DNA of 64,000 nucleotides from Acetobacter peroxydans (GCF_006539345.1 NZ_BJMV01000001.1:248001-312000), one strand, 5' to 3'; positions 34,700 to 45,541 are shown, counted from the stretch's first letter. Translations and numbers: made by a program. Notes: generated from the sequence alone by a model not told the origin.

Positions 34700-37600
34700 G
34701 TGGGGCTTCCTTGTCATTCTGGCCAACCATGGAAGCTGCTTTGGCAAGATCCACAGAAAGAACACGGCTTACACCGCGTTCCTGCATGGTTACGCCAAAC
34801 AACTGGTCCATATAGGCCATTGTAAGCTGATGGTGTGTCACCACCAGAAACCGCGTACCCGCTTCGCTGACCATGTCAGTAAGCAAGGTACTGAAACGTC
34901 CTACATTGGCATCGTCAAGCGGTGCGTCAACCTCGTCGAGCACGCATACCGGCGCGGGGTTACAGCGAAACACCGAAAAAATCAAGGAGAGCGCCGTAAG
35001 GGCCTGTTCCCCGCCGGACAGCAGCGAAAGGGTGGCCAGTTTCTTGCCCGGTGGCTGGGCATAGATTTCCAGCCCGGCTTCAAGTGGGTCATCGCTGCCG
35101 ACGAGACCCAGATGCGCGCGTCCTCCGCCGAACATCCGGGTAAACAGCGACTGGAAGTGCTGGTCTACCTGCGCGAACACCGCCATCAGGCGCTCGCGGC
35201 CTTCCTGATTGAGCGAGCCGATAGAACTGCGCAACCGGCTTATGGCCGCTTCCAGATCCGCCATTTCGGTGGCCAGGGTTTCGGCCTGTGTGGTGGCTTC
35301 ACGCGCTTCAAGTTCCGCGCGGAGGTTCACCGGCCCCATGGCGTCGCGCTCATGGGTCAGACGGGTGATTTTGCGGCGCAGACTGCCTTCGGCCGCTTCT
35401 GTCAGGTCGGATGACGGCGGGCGGGCAGGGGGCGGGCTTTCTGCCAGCAACTGGTCCAGAATGGCGCGGGCCTGTTCGCTGCGGCCTTCGGCTTTCAGCA
35501 GGGCTTCGCGGGCGGTTGACAGTTCGCCTTCCGCTTTCTGGCGCTGCTCGCCCGCCTGTGTCAGCGCGTCTTCCGCTGCGGTTCTGGCTTTGTCAGCGGC
35601 GGCGTGGGCGGCTTCGGCTTCTGTCAGGTTCTGCTGGGTCTGCTGTTTCTGCTGGCGTGCGGCGTCGGGCAGGCTGGAGACGCGCTCGTGTTCGCTCCGC
35701 ACCTCCTGCATACGCAGGCGGATGCTCTCTTCTTCCCGGCTTGCGGTTTCGGCACGGGCTGTCCAGTCCGCCAGCGCGGCCTGGGTTGCAGCCCGCCGGG
35801 TGGCCAGCGCCGTGTTTTCCGCTAGCAGGGCCGCGCGTTCTTCCCGCGTGGCGTCAAGCTGGGTCTGGCAGTCCTGCCGTCTGGCGCGCAACTGGTCCAG
35901 TGTCTGCTCTGTCTCGGCTGGTATGGCGGCGGCCTGCAGGGCTTTTTCCGCCCTGGCGACCTGCTCGGTCGCATCGGCATGTGACTGGCGCAATTCAGCC
36001 ATGCGCGGCGTCAGGCCCGCCAGACGGCCGCGCAGGTCGGCTGCGCGCTCACGGCTGTGCTGGTTCTCACTGGCAGCAGAGTCGGCAGCCTGCCGGGCCA
36101 GCCGGGCCTGTTCAAGTGTCTGCCGGGCGGTCTGTTCCGCTTCGTGCAGGGCCTGCGTTGCGGCTTCCAGTGCCTGAGCGGCCTGCTGGTCGGCTTCTAT
36201 CGTGGCAAGGCGCTGGGCCAGCACGTCAAATGCCGTCTGTTCGCTCGCATGGGCTTCGCGCAGGCGGGCGCATTCAGGCGTAAGCGTATCCAGCCGGGCC
36301 TGTGCGGCGGCATGTGTCTGCTCGCTGCTGGCCCGTTCATCCCGCGTGGTCTGAAGGCGCGCCTGTGCCTGCCGGAGCTGGGTGCGTGCTTCCTGTTCGG
36401 CGGCCTGTGCGCTGGCGTGTGCCTGCTGTGCCGTCTGCAAGGCGTCACGTGGCGCCTGCACGGGGGGCAGGGCTGCGTGGGTTTCCTGCGCGCGGGCATG
36501 AGCGGCTTCAGCTTCAAGTCGGGCGGCTGTGGCTCGCTCCTGCTGGGGCTGTATGGTGTCCAGCCGCGCGCGGGAGGCCGCATGGCGGCGGCCTGTCTCG
36601 CTTTCCTGCGTGCGCGCCTGTTGCAGCGCCCGTTCGACGGTAGCCCGTTCGCCCCGCAGGCGCGCTATGGCGCTTTCGGTCTCCTGCACGGCCTGTGCGG
36701 CCTGTTGCACGGCCTGTTCAAGGGCAGGCTCATCGGCCTGAAGGGCTGCAATGCGTGCGCGGGTTTCGCGCAGGATGCGGCGTTGGGCCAGCCTGCGGGC
36801 CGCGCCACCCGTGGCCGTGGCGCGCGCGTAAAAACCATCCCATCGCCACAGATCTCCCGCGCGGGAGACAAGGCACTGCCCCGGCGTGAGATGGGGTAGC
36901 AGGGTGATGGCATCGACCGTATCGGATACGAGGCCGGTAAAGGTCAGAATCCGTTCGAGTTCCGGCGGCGCGCTGACCAGCGCCTTGAGAGGCGTCGTAC
37001 CGGGTGGCAGCGGCGGGGGCGCTTCGGCAGCTAGCAGGCGCCAGCCTCGTACGGCAGTTTCGGTTGTGGAGGCATCCAGCCCATCCGCCAGGACAGCGGC
37101 CAGAGCCGCCTCGTACTGCTCATCCACCGAAAGCTGCGCGGAGACAGGGTTGCCCGCCTGCGGCTCTTCCTCGTCCAGCGCGTGGTCAAGCCCTTCGGCC
37201 TGCGCGTGCAGGCGGGTCAGTTCCGTCTGGAGCGTCGTGCGTCGTGCGGTGGAAGCAGTGAGCGCTTCACGGCGGGCAGGCAGCGCCTGTTCGGCCTGCT
37301 CAAGCAACTGGCTGATTTGGTGCAGGCTGTTTTCCTGCACCATGCGGGCCTGTCGGGCCTCTTCCAGCACGGAATCCGGCATGGCTTCGGCGTGGGCTTT
37401 TTCCAGCTCCTGTGCAAGAACCTGTTCTTCCTGCCGTGCACGGGACAGAGCCGCTTCCGCCGTGCGGAGGGTTTCGGCGGCATTGCGGTGGCGGGCCTCC
37501 GCCTCGTGTGCCGCGCGGCTGCTTTCGTTCAGGACCGTATCGGCCTGCAGGCGGGCCTGTTCCGCGGTCTCAAGGGCGGCAAGTGCGTGCTGTGCGGCTT

Positions 37601-39227
37601 GCGCCGCACTATTTTCCGTGGCGCGCAGATGCGCGAGCGTTTCGGGGCTGAGCAATGCCGCCATGGCTTCAGCCCGGCGCGTTTCCGCCTGCTGCATGGC
37701 TTTGGCCAGACTGTCGAGGCGCTGGCGGGCCTGAGCGATATTTTCCTTCTGCTCGGTCTGCGCCTGTCGGGCAGCCTCGGCCTGGCTGCGGGCAACGGAC
37801 ACTTCCATGGCGCGCTGCGCCCGCAAACGTTCGCTTTCATCAGCCGCGGCGCGGGCCTGCTGGGCCGCCCGGGCGGTGCTTTCCGCCGTTTCGGCAATGG
37901 CCTGCAAGGCGTCGTCGGAAGGCAGGGCAGCTTCAAGCTCGGCCACTTCGACTTCGATCGCACTCAGGGCCTGTGTGCTCAGGCTGTGGCGCGCTCTGGC
38001 GTTTTCAAGTTCCTCCACGGCACGGGTGTGGTGTGCCCGCGCGGTGTTGAGGGTTTCCGTCAGGGCTGCGAGGTCGCGCTCTACGCTGTCCAGCTCAAGG
38101 CGCAGGGCCTCCTGCCTGGCGGCGGCTTCTTCCTGACGAGTGGGCAGAGTGGCGGTGGCCGCCTCGATTTCGGCCTGTTCGGCCTGTGTGCGCTCAAGGG
38201 CGCTGCGGGCATCTGTCAGGCGGTTTGTGGCGGCCTGCAAATCGGCTTCGTGCTGGGCCAGGCGTTCGCTTGCCTCACGGGCGAGGGTTACGGCGCGTTC
38301 TTCCTCGCGGGCCGTGCCTTCGGCCAGTACGCGGCAGCGTTCCAGCGCCGTGCGGGCGGTATCGGCCTGTTCACGCAGGGCGGGCAGGCGGCGCCGGCGT
38401 TCGAACTCGGCCATGACGGCGGTTTCAGCCGCTTCCTCGCGGCTGCTCAGCGCCAGACGCGCCTGAGCTACCGTATCGGCCGCGCGCTGCACGGCCTGCC
38501 GGGCGCGCGCATGGAGCAGAGCCAGCAGTTCGGTTTCCGCTTCACGCAGGGCGGCGGACAGGGCGCGGTACTGTTCAGCTTCGCGCGACTGGTCGGCCAG
38601 TTCGCCCAGTCTTTCGCTCAACTGCTTGCGGCGGTCTTCAGCGCGGGTCAGGTTACTTTCTGTGGCGCGAAGCTTGAGCTCCGCCTCGTGCCGGCGCGCA
38701 TGGAGCCCGGTGATACCCGCGGCTTCTTCCAGAATGCCGCGCCGTTCTTCAGGGCGTGCGCCCACCAGCATGGCCACGCGGCCCTGACTGACCATGGCCG
38801 AAGACCGTGCGCCCGAGGCTAGATCGGCAAAGAGGGTCTGCACGTCACGCGCACGGATGGAGCGGCCATTGATACGGTAGTCGCTCCCGGCACCTCGCTC
38901 GGCCCGACGGCTGATCTGGAGTTCATCCAGCTCCGCAAAACCCTGCGGGCCGAAGCCCTTGGTGCCTTCAAGGGTAAGGGTGACTTCCGCCAGCGTGCGG
39001 GCTGGGCGCGTTGCGGTGCCCGCAAAAATCAGATCGTCCATTTCGCCGCCGCGCAGGGAGCGGGCAGAGGACTCGCCCATGACCCAGCGCAGGGCTTCCA
39101 CCACGTTGGATTTGCCGCACCCGTTCGGCCCGACAATACCTGTCAGGCCGGGCAGAATTTCCACGGTGACCGGGTCGGCAAAGCTTTTGAAACCGGCAAT
39201 GCGAAGCCGGGCGAAGCGGACAGTCAT
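34686..39227 (-). CDS. smc: Chromosome segregation protein SMC
   Basis: The product is 1513 residues. The N-terminal ATPase half has GPNGCGKSNVVEALRWVMG (Walker A at about 33-40). Two very long Ala/Gln/Glu/Arg-rich coiled coils flank a hinge near residues 680-800. The C-terminal half has the ABC signature LSGGEQALTALSLIF and Walker B VCVLDEVDAPLDD. SMC forms a ring that compacts and separates chromosomes with ScpA and ScpB, which are not in the window. It is several hundred residues longer than typical SMC (about 1150-1200), the excess lying in the coils. Many open frames on the plus strand across it are by-products of its composition. Confidence 0.96.
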   Translation of the reverse strand: MTVRFARLRIAGFKSFADPVTVEILPGLTGIVGPNGCGKSNVVEALRWVMGESSARSLRGGEMDDLIFAGTATRPARTLAEVTLTLEGTKGFGPQGFAELDELQISRRAERGAGSDYRINGRSIRARDVQTLFADLASGARSSAMVSQGRVAMLVGARPEERRGILEEAAGITGLHARRHEAELKLRATESNLTRAEDRRKQLSERLGELADQSREAEQYRALSAALREAETELLALLHARARQAVQRAADTVAQARLALSSREEAAETAVMAEFERRRRLPALREQADTARTALERCRVLAEGTAREEERAVTLAREASERLAQHEADLQAATNRLTDARSALERTQAEQAEIEAATATLPTRQEEAAARQEALRLELDSVERDLAALTETLNTARAHHTRAVEELENARARHSLSTQALSAIEVEVAELEAALPSDDALQAIAETAESTARAAQQARAAADESERLRAQRAMEVSVARSQAEAARQAQTEQKENIAQARQRLDSLAKAMQQAETRRAEAMAALLSPETLAHLRATENSAAQAAQHALAALETAEQARLQADTVLNESSRAAHEAEARHRNAAETLRTAEAALSRARQEEQVLAQELEKAHAEAMPDSVLEEARQARMVQENSLHQISQLLEQAEQALPARREALTASTARRTTLQTELTRLHAQAEGLDHALDEEEPQAGNPVSAQLSVDEQYEAALAAVLADGLDASTTETAVRGWRLLAAEAPPPLPPGTTPLKALVSAPPELERILTFTGLVSDTVDAITLLPHLTPGQCLVSRAGDLWRWDGFYARATATGGAARRLAQRRILRETRARIAALQADEPALEQAVQQAAQAVQETESAIARLRGERATVERALQQARTQESETGRRHAASRARLDTIQPQQERATAARLEAEAAHARAQETHAALPPVQAPRDALQTAQQAHASAQAAEQEARTQLRQAQARLQTTRDERASSEQTHAAAQARLDTLTPECARLREAHASEQTAFDVLAQRLATIEADQQAAQALEAATQALHEAEQTARQTLEQARLARQAADSAASENQHSRERAADLRGRLAGLTPRMAELRQSHADATEQVARAEKALQAAAIPAETEQTLDQLRARRQDCQTQLDATREERAALLAENTALATRRAATQAALADWTARAETASREEESIRLRMQEVRSEHERVSSLPDAARQQKQQTQQNLTEAEAAHAAADKARTAAEDALTQAGEQRQKAEGELSTAREALLKAEGRSEQARAILDQLLAESPPPARPPSSDLTEAAEGSLRRKITRLTHERDAMGPVNLRAELEAREATTQAETLATEMADLEAAISRLRSSIGSLNQEGRERLMAVFAQVDQHFQSLFTRMFGGGRAHLGLVGSDDPLEAGLEIYAQPPGKKLATLSLLSGGEQALTALSLIFSVFRCNPAPVCVLDEVDAPLDDANVGRFSTLLTDMVSEAGTRFLVVTHHQLTMAYMDQLFGVTMQERGVSRVLSVDLAKAASMVGQNDKEAPHVAS

Positions 39228-39265
39228 GATTGCGCTGTTTCAGGCCTGTAGCTGACGGGGCTTGT

Positions 39266-39901
39266 TCAGCTAGCCTTGGCCAGATTCTTGACGAACTCGT
39301 CGTATGAAAGTGCGCTGGCAACCTGAAGCGTGTTATTGAAGCGGAAGGTCGGGGTGGAATCAATGTTGTATTTGGCCTGCGCTTCGTTCTGCCCGTCCAG
39401 AATGAACTGCATGAGCTTCTGGTTCGCCACTGTCTTATCGAACACATCGCCCGGCATCCCTGCGAAGGCGGCCATTTTTTTCAGTTCCGTCATCGGGTTG
39501 GCCTCGCGGTCATAGGCCCAGCGCTCAAGGGTAGACAGCAGCGAAGCGCAGAAGGGCTCATAACGGTCAACCGGCAGGGCACGGGCCACCATGGCGGCAA
39601 CGGTAGCGGTCTGGTCGGTGGGGAAGTCATGGAACACGTAGCGGATCTTGCCCGTGTCGATCAGTTTGGCCTTCACCTGCGGGAACGTGTTTTCCGCAAA
39701 ATGTGCACAGTGGATGCAGGTGAGGGAGAACCATTCCTCCACCATCACTTTAGCATCAGGGCTTCCCATTTCCCGGGGGGCGAAAAGCGGATCGACCGGG
39801 GGAACGGTTGTCTGGGCTGCCGCCAGGGCATGATTCCACACGGTAGCAGTGGAAAGGGCGGCCCCTGTGGCGACAAGAAAAGAGCGGCGTGAAAAAGACA
39901 T
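39266..39901 (-). CDS. DsbA-like thioredoxin-fold protein, exported
   Basis: The product is 211 residues. The N-terminus SRRSFLVATGAAL resembles a Tat signal with cleavage near ALAAA, and the mature part has a thioredoxin active site CIHC in WFSLTCIHCAHF and the cis-Pro segment DSTPTF. DsbA-like proteins of this sort act as periplasmic thiol oxidases or reductases. The ATG at 39901 puts the twin arginines near the start; the frame is open 23 codons further. It lies 38 bases before smc on the same strand. The partner (DsbB-like) is not seen. Confidence 0.88.
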   Translation of the reverse strand: MSFSRRSFLVATGAALSTATVWNHALAAAQTTVPPVDPLFAPREMGSPDAKVMVEEWFSLTCIHCAHFAENTFPQVKAKLIDTGKIRYVFHDFPTDQTATVAAMVARALPVDRYEPFCASLLSTLERWAYDREANPMTELKKMAAFAGMPGDVFDKTVANQKLMQFILDGQNEAQAKYNIDSTPTFRFNNTLQVASALSYDEFVKNLAKAS

Positions 39902-40016
39902 GGAAACCAAGCCTTCTGACTGGTGACAACCGAAGCAGACAGCCATGACGGCAGAAAAGCTGCACGTCAACCATTTGATCGTGCTTCGGTGTGCCAGCCC
40001 TTCGCTGCACAGGGCG

Positions 40017-40949
40017 TCAGGCGGGGGAGGCGGGGTGGGGCGGTGTAGTTTCTTCTGACTGGGGTGTCAGGCGGCGCACCCGCACCCGGCGGATATGCCG
40101 GGCATCGGCATCAAGCACGCGAAAAAGAAAACCGTTTTCGTGGTTCAGAACTTCACCGCGCGCGGGAACATGTCCGGCCATACGGAATACGAGCCCGCCG
40201 ATCGTCTCGATTTCCGCCTCTTTTTCGGCATCGGTCAGAATGGGGCCGATCTCGCGCTCGAACTCTTCCACCGGGCAGCGGGCATCCACATCGAAAGAGC
40301 CGTCCTGACGGGGGGTGATCATGACGGCGGCGGGTTCGTCGTGCTCGTCAGAAATGTCACCCACAATGGTTTCGATCAGGTCTTCAATAGTCACAAGCCC
40401 GTCGATCCCGCCGTATTCGTCAATAACGAGGGCCATATGGGTCTGGCGCTGGCGCATCTGTAGCAGGAGATCGAGCACCGGCAGGCGCGGGGCGACAAAC
40501 AGCGGCTGGCGCAGCAGGGCTTCCAGACTGAATGCCTCGCTGGTGCCCACATAGGCGATCAGATCCTTGACGTGGATCATGCCCACGATGTCATCAAGCT
40601 GGTCACGGTAAACGGGCATACGCGAGTGATTCTCGCGCCGCATCATGGATAGCGCCTCGTCCAGACTGATTGAAACCGGCATAGCGACGATATCGGCGCG
40701 CGGCACCATGACGTCATCGGCCGAGATATTGCGCAACCGCAGCACATTGGCGATGAGCGCGCGTTCCTGCCTGTCCAGTTCGGGCTGTTCGCCATTCTGG
40801 GCACTGTCGGCTTCGTTCGCCGCCTGCTGCACAAGGGCCGCGATGGAGTTGCGGAGGTTGGAAGGCTGCTTGCGGCGATGGAAGAAGGAAAAAAGCTTCT
40901 TTCCCGCTGGCTCACTCCGTTCCGGCGCGTTGCCATCATGCTCGCTCAT
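40017..40949 (-). CDS. corC: CorC/HlyC-family CBS-domain protein
   Basis: The product is 310 residues. After a basic start, two CBS domains (about residues 70-190, starting VMVPRADIVAMPVSISLDEAL) precede a CorC_HlyC transporter-associated domain (about 210-300). No membrane DUF21 domain is attached, so it is the soluble CorC form that modulates magnesium and cobalt efflux. The ATG at 40949 overlaps the ybeY stop as ATGA. It belongs to the miaB-phoH-ybeY-corC block. Confidence 0.88.
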   Translation of the reverse strand: MSEHDGNAPERSEPAGKKLFSFFHRRKQPSNLRNSIAALVQQAANEADSAQNGEQPELDRQERALIANVLRLRNISADDVMVPRADIVAMPVSISLDEALSMMRRENHSRMPVYRDQLDDIVGMIHVKDLIAYVGTSEAFSLEALLRQPLFVAPRLPVLDLLLQMRQRQTHMALVIDEYGGIDGLVTIEDLIETIVGDISDEHDEPAAVMITPRQDGSFDVDARCPVEEFEREIGPILTDAEKEAEIETIGGLVFRMAGHVPARGEVLNHENGFLFRVLDADARHIRRVRVRRLTPQSEETTPPHPASPA

Positions 40950-41500
40950 GCGCGGGGTTTCCATGGATTGGGCACGGAGAGCCGCGACAGGATACGCGCC
41001 TCGTGCATTTCCATTTCCCGGGCATCACCCGGATGGTGGTGGTCATACCCAGCCAGATGCAGGCTGCCATGCACGACCAGGTGCGCCAGATGGTCGGCAA
41101 CAGGCCGCCCGGCCCGGTGGGCCTCGCGCAGAACCGTTTCCAGTGCGAGGATGATGTCGCCCCCGTCATAACCGGGCGGCGGGTCGAATGTCAGCACGTT
41201 GGTCGGTTTGTGGCGGCCGCGATGCCGCCCGTTCAGCAGGCGCACCTCGCGGTCTGTCGCCAGAACAACCGTGCCCGGCAGGCCGCCTTTGTCGGCGCAG
41301 GCGGCCAGCGCCCGCCAGACCAGCTTTTCCGGCTCGCGGACATGACAGCGCCACCGCCGGTCACGCACCAGAATCTCCGGCGTGGCCGCAAATCCGTCGG
41401 TCAACATCTCTTCCACCAGAGGGAAGTCTGCGCGGGGCTGGTCATCCCCGTATGCCATATCCATCATGTGGATATGGCCCTGGCTACTTGGCGGTTCCAT
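40946..41500 (-). CDS. ybeY: Endoribonuclease YbeY
   Basis: The product is 184 residues. The zinc motif H-x3-H-x5-H is at His144, His148 and His154 (HGSLHLAGYDH), preceded by the conserved Arg/Thr region RGRHKPTNVLTF. YbeY takes part in 16S rRNA maturation and ribosome quality control. The ATG at 41500 has CAGGAGAAAA directly upstream and overlaps the end of phoH by 17 bases; a longer frame upstream has no conservation. Confidence 0.93.
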   Translation of the reverse strand: MEPPSSQGHIHMMDMAYGDDQPRADFPLVEEMLTDGFAATPEILVRDRRWRCHVREPEKLVWRALAACADKGGLPGTVVLATDREVRLLNGRHRGRHKPTNVLTFDPPPGYDGGDIILALETVLREAHRAGRPVADHLAHLVVHGSLHLAGYDHHHPGDAREMEMHEARILSRLSVPNPWKPRA

Positions 41501-42581
41501 TTTTCTCCTGGCGACCCTTGTTGCGGGAAGGAGTCCTGCTGGTCGCCGTCTTTGCATCATAAGCTTCAATAATGCGTGCGACCAGCTTGTGCCTGACGAC
41601 ATCGGTCGCGTCAAAACGCGTGATGGTGACACCCTTGACGTTTTCCAGCGTCTCAACCGCGTCATGCAGGCCGGATGTGGTGCCTTCTGGCAGGTCGATC
41701 TGTGTCAGATCGCCCGTAACCACCATGCGCGAACCCGGCCCCAGACGCGTCAGGAACATTTTCATCTGCGCGATCGTGGTGTTCTGGGCTTCGTCCAGAA
41801 TAATGAAGGCGTGCGAGAGCGTACGCCCGCGCATGAACGCAAGCGGCGCGACTTCTATATCCCCCGACGCCATGCGGCGTATGACCTGATCACCCGGCAG
41901 CATGTCGTGCAGCGCGTCGTACAGCGGGCGCAGATAGGGGTCGATTTTGTCTTTCATGTCGCCGGGCAGGAAGCCCAGCCGCTCCCCTGCTTCCACAGCC
42001 GGGCGGGACAGGATGATGCGGTCGATGGAGCCAGCCTGCAGCATGGCCACGGCCTGCGCCACGGCAAGATAGGTCTTGCCCGTACCCGCCGGGCCGATGC
42101 CGAAGACGAGTTCCCGGCGGGCGAGAGCCTTCATGTAGGTGGCCTGCCCTGGGGAACGGGGCTCGATGTTCCCGTGTCGCATACGGATCTGCGGCAGGTC
42201 GCCATCATCCGGCAAGATGTCCGGGGCGCTGGTGCGTGCCAGCGGGGTGGGGGAGCGGCTCTCGTGTAGATGGGACATGCGGATGATGGCCTCCACGGTG
42301 CTGGTGTCGATTTTCTCGCCTGCCGCCAGCTTTTGGTAAAGCGCGCTCAGCGCCTGACGGGCGAGGCCGGTCTGGGCAGGCATCCCCCGGATGGAAATCC
42401 GGTTGCCGCGCCGCGCCACTTCCACGTCCAGCCCTTCTTCAAGGCAACGCAGGTGCCGGTCATGGTCGCCCACAAGGCGGGCCAGCAGGGCGTTGTTGTC
42501 GAACTGAAGGGTGACAGGCTGTTCGCCCATCAGGGGAATGGGTGCCTCCGGGATGGAGTGCGGCGCGTGCGGTTGGCTCAA
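41484..42581 (-). CDS. phoH: PhoH-like ATPase (YbeZ)
   Basis: The product is 365 residues. An N-terminal KH-like region (about 30-110) precedes the PhoH ATPase domain with Walker [15 protein letters not shown] and Walker [13 protein letters not shown]. The start is a TTG at 42581 that overlaps the miaB stop as TTGA and has AAGGAATACGC upstream. PhoH-like proteins are RNA-linked ATPases and are usually next to ybeY, as here. Confidence 0.92.
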   Translation of the reverse strand: MSQPHAPHSIPEAPIPLMGEQPVTLQFDNNALLARLVGDHDRHLRCLEEGLDVEVARRGNRISIRGMPAQTGLARQALSALYQKLAAGEKIDTSTVEAIIRMSHLHESRSPTPLARTSAPDILPDDGDLPQIRMRHGNIEPRSPGQATYMKALARRELVFGIGPAGTGKTYLAVAQAVAMLQAGSIDRIILSRPAVEAGERLGFLPGDMKDKIDPYLRPLYDALHDMLPGDQVIRRMASGDIEVAPLAFMRGRTLSHAFIILDEAQNTTIAQMKMFLTRLGPGSRMVVTGDLTQIDLPEGTTSGLHDAVETLENVKGVTITRFDATDVVRHKLVARIIEAYDAKTATSRTPSRNKGRQEKNGTAK

Positions 42582-43963
42582 GCGTATTCCTTTTCTTCTT
42601 CCACAATGCCGCCCAGCGAATTGCTCAGGCGTTCTGTAATGCGCACCATGATTTCCTGACCGATGAGCGCGGGATCACCCTGCACATGCACCGGCTGGAG
42701 CCACGGCGAGCGCCCCGCGATTTGGCCGGGCTTGCGGCCAGTGCCCGTGAACAGCACGGGCACGCTCTGGCCAACCATGGTCTGGTTGAACGCATCCTGC
42801 TGCTGGCGCAGAAGCTGCTGGAGCGCCTGAAGCCGGCTGTCCTTCACATCCTCGGGGACCTGCATCCCCGCGCCCGCTGCGGGCGTGCCGGGGCGCGGGG
42901 AGTATTTGAAGGAATAGGCCAGCGCGAATCCCGTATCGCGCACCAGCGCCATGGTCGCCTCGAAATCGGCGTCGCTCTCTCCCGGATGCCCCACGATGAA
43001 GTCGGAAGACAGGGCAAGATCCGGGCGGGCTTCACGCAGGCGGCGCACCAGATCGCGGTATTCGTCCGCCGTGTGGCCACGGTTCATGGCGCGCAAAATC
43101 TGGTCCGAACCGGACTGGACGGGCAGATGCAGGAACGGCATGAGCTGCGGCAGGTCACGATGGGCCGCAATCAGGGCCTCGTCCATATCGCGCGGGTGCG
43201 ACGTAGTGTAGCGGATGCGCGCAAGACCGGGAATTTCGGCCAGTGCGTAAGCCAGTCGGGCTAGCCCCCAGATGCCGCCGTCCGGGCCTTCACCATGATA
43301 CGCGTTTACGTTCTGGCCCAGCAGGCTGATCTCGCGCACGCCTGAGGCTACCATCCGCCGCGCTTCCGCCAGCACGGAGGCCACAGGGCGGCTGCTTTCC
43401 GCGCCACGCGTATAGGGCACGACGCAAAAGGAGCAGAACTTGTCGCAGCCTTCCTGAATGGTCAGGAAGGCGGTGAGGTTGCCCGGCGTCTGCGGGGCTT
43501 CGCTTTCGGGCAGGAAGTCGAACTTCTGTTCCGCCGGAAACTCGGTTTCGATAATCCGTCCGCCAGCACGCGCCGCGCGGGCCACCATTTCGGGCAGGCG
43601 GTGGTAGGTCTGCGGCCCCAGAACGATATCGACATAGGGCGCGCGGGCCAGGATTTCCTCGCCCTCGGCCTGTGCCACACAGCCCGCCACGGCAATAATG
43701 GTGCCGTGCCCGGCCTCTTTGCGCGCTTCCTTGATCAGACGCAGGCGGCCCAGCTCGGAAAACACCTTTTCCGCCGCCCGGTCGCGGATATGGCAGGTGT
43801 TGAGGATGATCATGTCCGCTTGATCGGGGGCATCCACCGGGGCGTATCCCAGCGGGCGCAGCACGTCGCCCATACGTGCACTATCGTACACGTTCATCTG
43901 GCACCCCCATGTAATGACATGCAGGCCGCGTGCCGGACGTGCGTTTAGGGTAGGTGCGGTCAT
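42578..43963 (-). CDS. miaB: tRNA-2-methylthio-N6-dimethylallyladenosine synthase
   Basis: The product is 461 residues. The N-terminal domain carries three cluster cysteines (Cys21 in WGCQMN, Cys57 in NTCHIR and Cys95 in AGCVAQ). The radical-SAM domain has Cys173, Cys177 and Cys180 (GCDKFCSFC). A TRAM domain closes the protein. It adds the 2-methylthio group to N6-isopentenyl adenosine at position 37 of tRNA. I start it at the ATG at 43963; an ATG at 43996 is in frame. It is the first gene of the miaB-phoH-ybeY-corC group. Confidence 0.94.
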   Translation of the reverse strand: MTAPTLNARPARGLHVITWGCQMNVYDSARMGDVLRPLGYAPVDAPDQADMIILNTCHIRDRAAEKVFSELGRLRLIKEARKEAGHGTIIAVAGCVAQAEGEEILARAPYVDIVLGPQTYHRLPEMVARAARAGGRIIETEFPAEQKFDFLPESEAPQTPGNLTAFLTIQEGCDKFCSFCVVPYTRGAESSRPVASVLAEARRMVASGVREISLLGQNVNAYHGEGPDGGIWGLARLAYALAEIPGLARIRYTTSHPRDMDEALIAAHRDLPQLMPFLHLPVQSGSDQILRAMNRGHTADEYRDLVRRLREARPDLALSSDFIVGHPGESDADFEATMALVRDTGFALAYSFKYSPRPGTPAAGAGMQVPEDVKDSRLQALQQLLRQQQDAFNQTMVGQSVPVLFTGTGRKPGQIAGRSPWLQPVHVQGDPALIGQEIMVRITERLSNSLGGIVEEEKEYA

Positions 43964-44169
43964 GATGGCAGGCGCTCCACTGCGCCGCAGGCCCATTCCG
44001 TGCGGCAGGGGGACGGAATCGACCGAGAGGCGTCGCAGGTCAAGCGTCTTTTCTCACGTGTGGCGACGTTACGTGGCCATGCGGAAGAAAAAGGAGCGTT
44101 GCGATGCCTGACAGGGCCTTGCCTCCATATTTTTCTGCAAGACCCGGAGTGCCTGATGCGTCCCGCGCC

Positions 44170-45267
44170 TTACTTGCGTATTGAAGCAAAAAAGGAGGCC
44201 AGCCTGTCAAGTACGGCTTTTGTTTTTCTGACATACGGGGGCAGAAAAGCGGCAGGCAGGGTGGCGGGGTCAAACCGGCCGGGCAGTACGCGTGGCGGGT
44301 TGTGCTGGCGTAGTGTGGCGGCGCCTTCGGCCACGGCCTTCCATGTGGCCTGCGCTAGAGCTTTTCTGCTGGGGAACAGGTCAGGGTCGAGCGGTTCATG
44401 CAGCACGACGGTGGCGCGGCCAGTGCGCCATTGCAGGAGTTGCCAGACATGGGGGCCCAGATCCATATCGCCGTACCAGGAAAAAACGGGGCGGCGGAAG
44501 CGGCCCAGAGGCAGGCCGTTCAACTGATCGTAAACAAGCGAGACCGGCTGGATCAGCGGGGTCATGCCGGAGTCGTCAGGCGTCGCGGTCTCCGCCGCCT
44601 CGGCGTCTCTGGCGCGGAGCTTGGGGGCTTTGGCAATGGCAAAAAAAGCCGACATGAAAGGCAGAACCCGTGACCCATCGGAAGACGTGCCCTCGGGGAA
44701 CAGAACCAGATTGTCGCCGCTGTTCATGCGCGAGATCATTTCGTCGCGCTCGCGGCCGGTGGTGTTGCGCTGGCGGCTGACGAAAATTGTGCGTCCGATC
44801 TGGGAGATCAGTCCCATGACAGGCCATTTTTCGATATCGCCCTTCGCGACGAATACGGAAGGCAGCAACGTGCCGAGAACAGGGACGTCCAGCCAGGACA
44901 TGTGATTGGCGATGTAAATGACTGGTCGCTCTCCCCGCTTGCGCGCCGCCCGTCCGCCTACCGTGCCGACGCGTTCTCCGATCACGCGGATACGCAGGCC
45001 CAGAATCTTGCACAAAACGCCCCAGATAACACGCGTCCAGCGGATTTTCGCGGTGCCGGGCACGGGGAGAAGGCAGGCCTCAAACCCGACGGAAAGCGGC
45101 ACCCATACAACCAGCGCGGCTAGTCGCGCCACGGCGCGGCATTGCGCAACCCGCCGTGAAAACGTGTTGGCGCACGCGGGCAAAATACCAGACAGGGCGG
45201 AAGCATGGGGCTGGTCAGGGGGAGAGCAGGCCGAGGTGCTTGAGTGGTCAGGCTTAGTTCTGATCAT
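44170..45267 (-). CDS. plsC: 1-acyl-sn-glycerol-3-phosphate acyltransferase
   Basis: The product is 365 residues from an ATG at 45267 with AGGACC upstream. A hydrophobic segment (LAALVVWVPLSVGFEACLL) precedes the acyltransferase domain with the NHxxxxD motif ANHMSWLDV and the FPEG motif VLFPEGTSSDG. It adds the second acyl chain to make phosphatidic acid. It is longer than E. coli PlsC at both ends. A plsC-miaB-phoH-ybeY-corC order is common in alphaproteobacteria. The frame is open a further 77 codons upstream without a sensible start. Confidence 0.87.
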   Translation of the reverse strand: MIRTKPDHSSTSACSPPDQPHASALSGILPACANTFSRRVAQCRAVARLAALVVWVPLSVGFEACLLPVPGTAKIRWTRVIWGVLCKILGLRIRVIGERVGTVGGRAARKRGERPVIYIANHMSWLDVPVLGTLLPSVFVAKGDIEKWPVMGLISQIGRTIFVSRQRNTTGRERDEMISRMNSGDNLVLFPEGTSSDGSRVLPFMSAFFAIAKAPKLRARDAEAAETATPDDSGMTPLIQPVSLVYDQLNGLPLGRFRRPVFSWYGDMDLGPHVWQLLQWRTGRATVVLHEPLDPDLFPSRKALAQATWKAVAEGAATLRQHNPPRVLPGRFDPATLPAAFLPPYVRKTKAVLDRLASFFASIRK

Positions 45268-45541
45268 GGTCCTGCTTTTGCCAGACACGTGCCTGCCGGG
45301 CAAAGGGCGCGAGCGGCCATCCGGTGAAAACACGCAAACATGCCCTCCCATACCGCGAACCGGGGTTGCTGGACAATCCGTCTCGTGCCGCCGGTGGCAG
45401 CGGCGGGGGATGGGCGGGAGCGTATTTTTGTCATGGTCTGGCGGTAAGGAGCGCGTTACCTTCATGAAACTATGGAGCGAACTGGCGGTTTGGGGCATGT
45501 CCTAGGCAAAGCAGGTTCGGGAAGCAGATGATAGACAGCGC

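Noticed and set aside
37182-38822. A 546-codon open frame on the plus strand inside smc, plus several others across smc
   Set aside because: They lie antisense to an unmistakable SMC. Their products are rich in Gly, Arg, Phe and Cys with no family resemblance, as expected from the GC-rich Ala/Gln/Glu coils.
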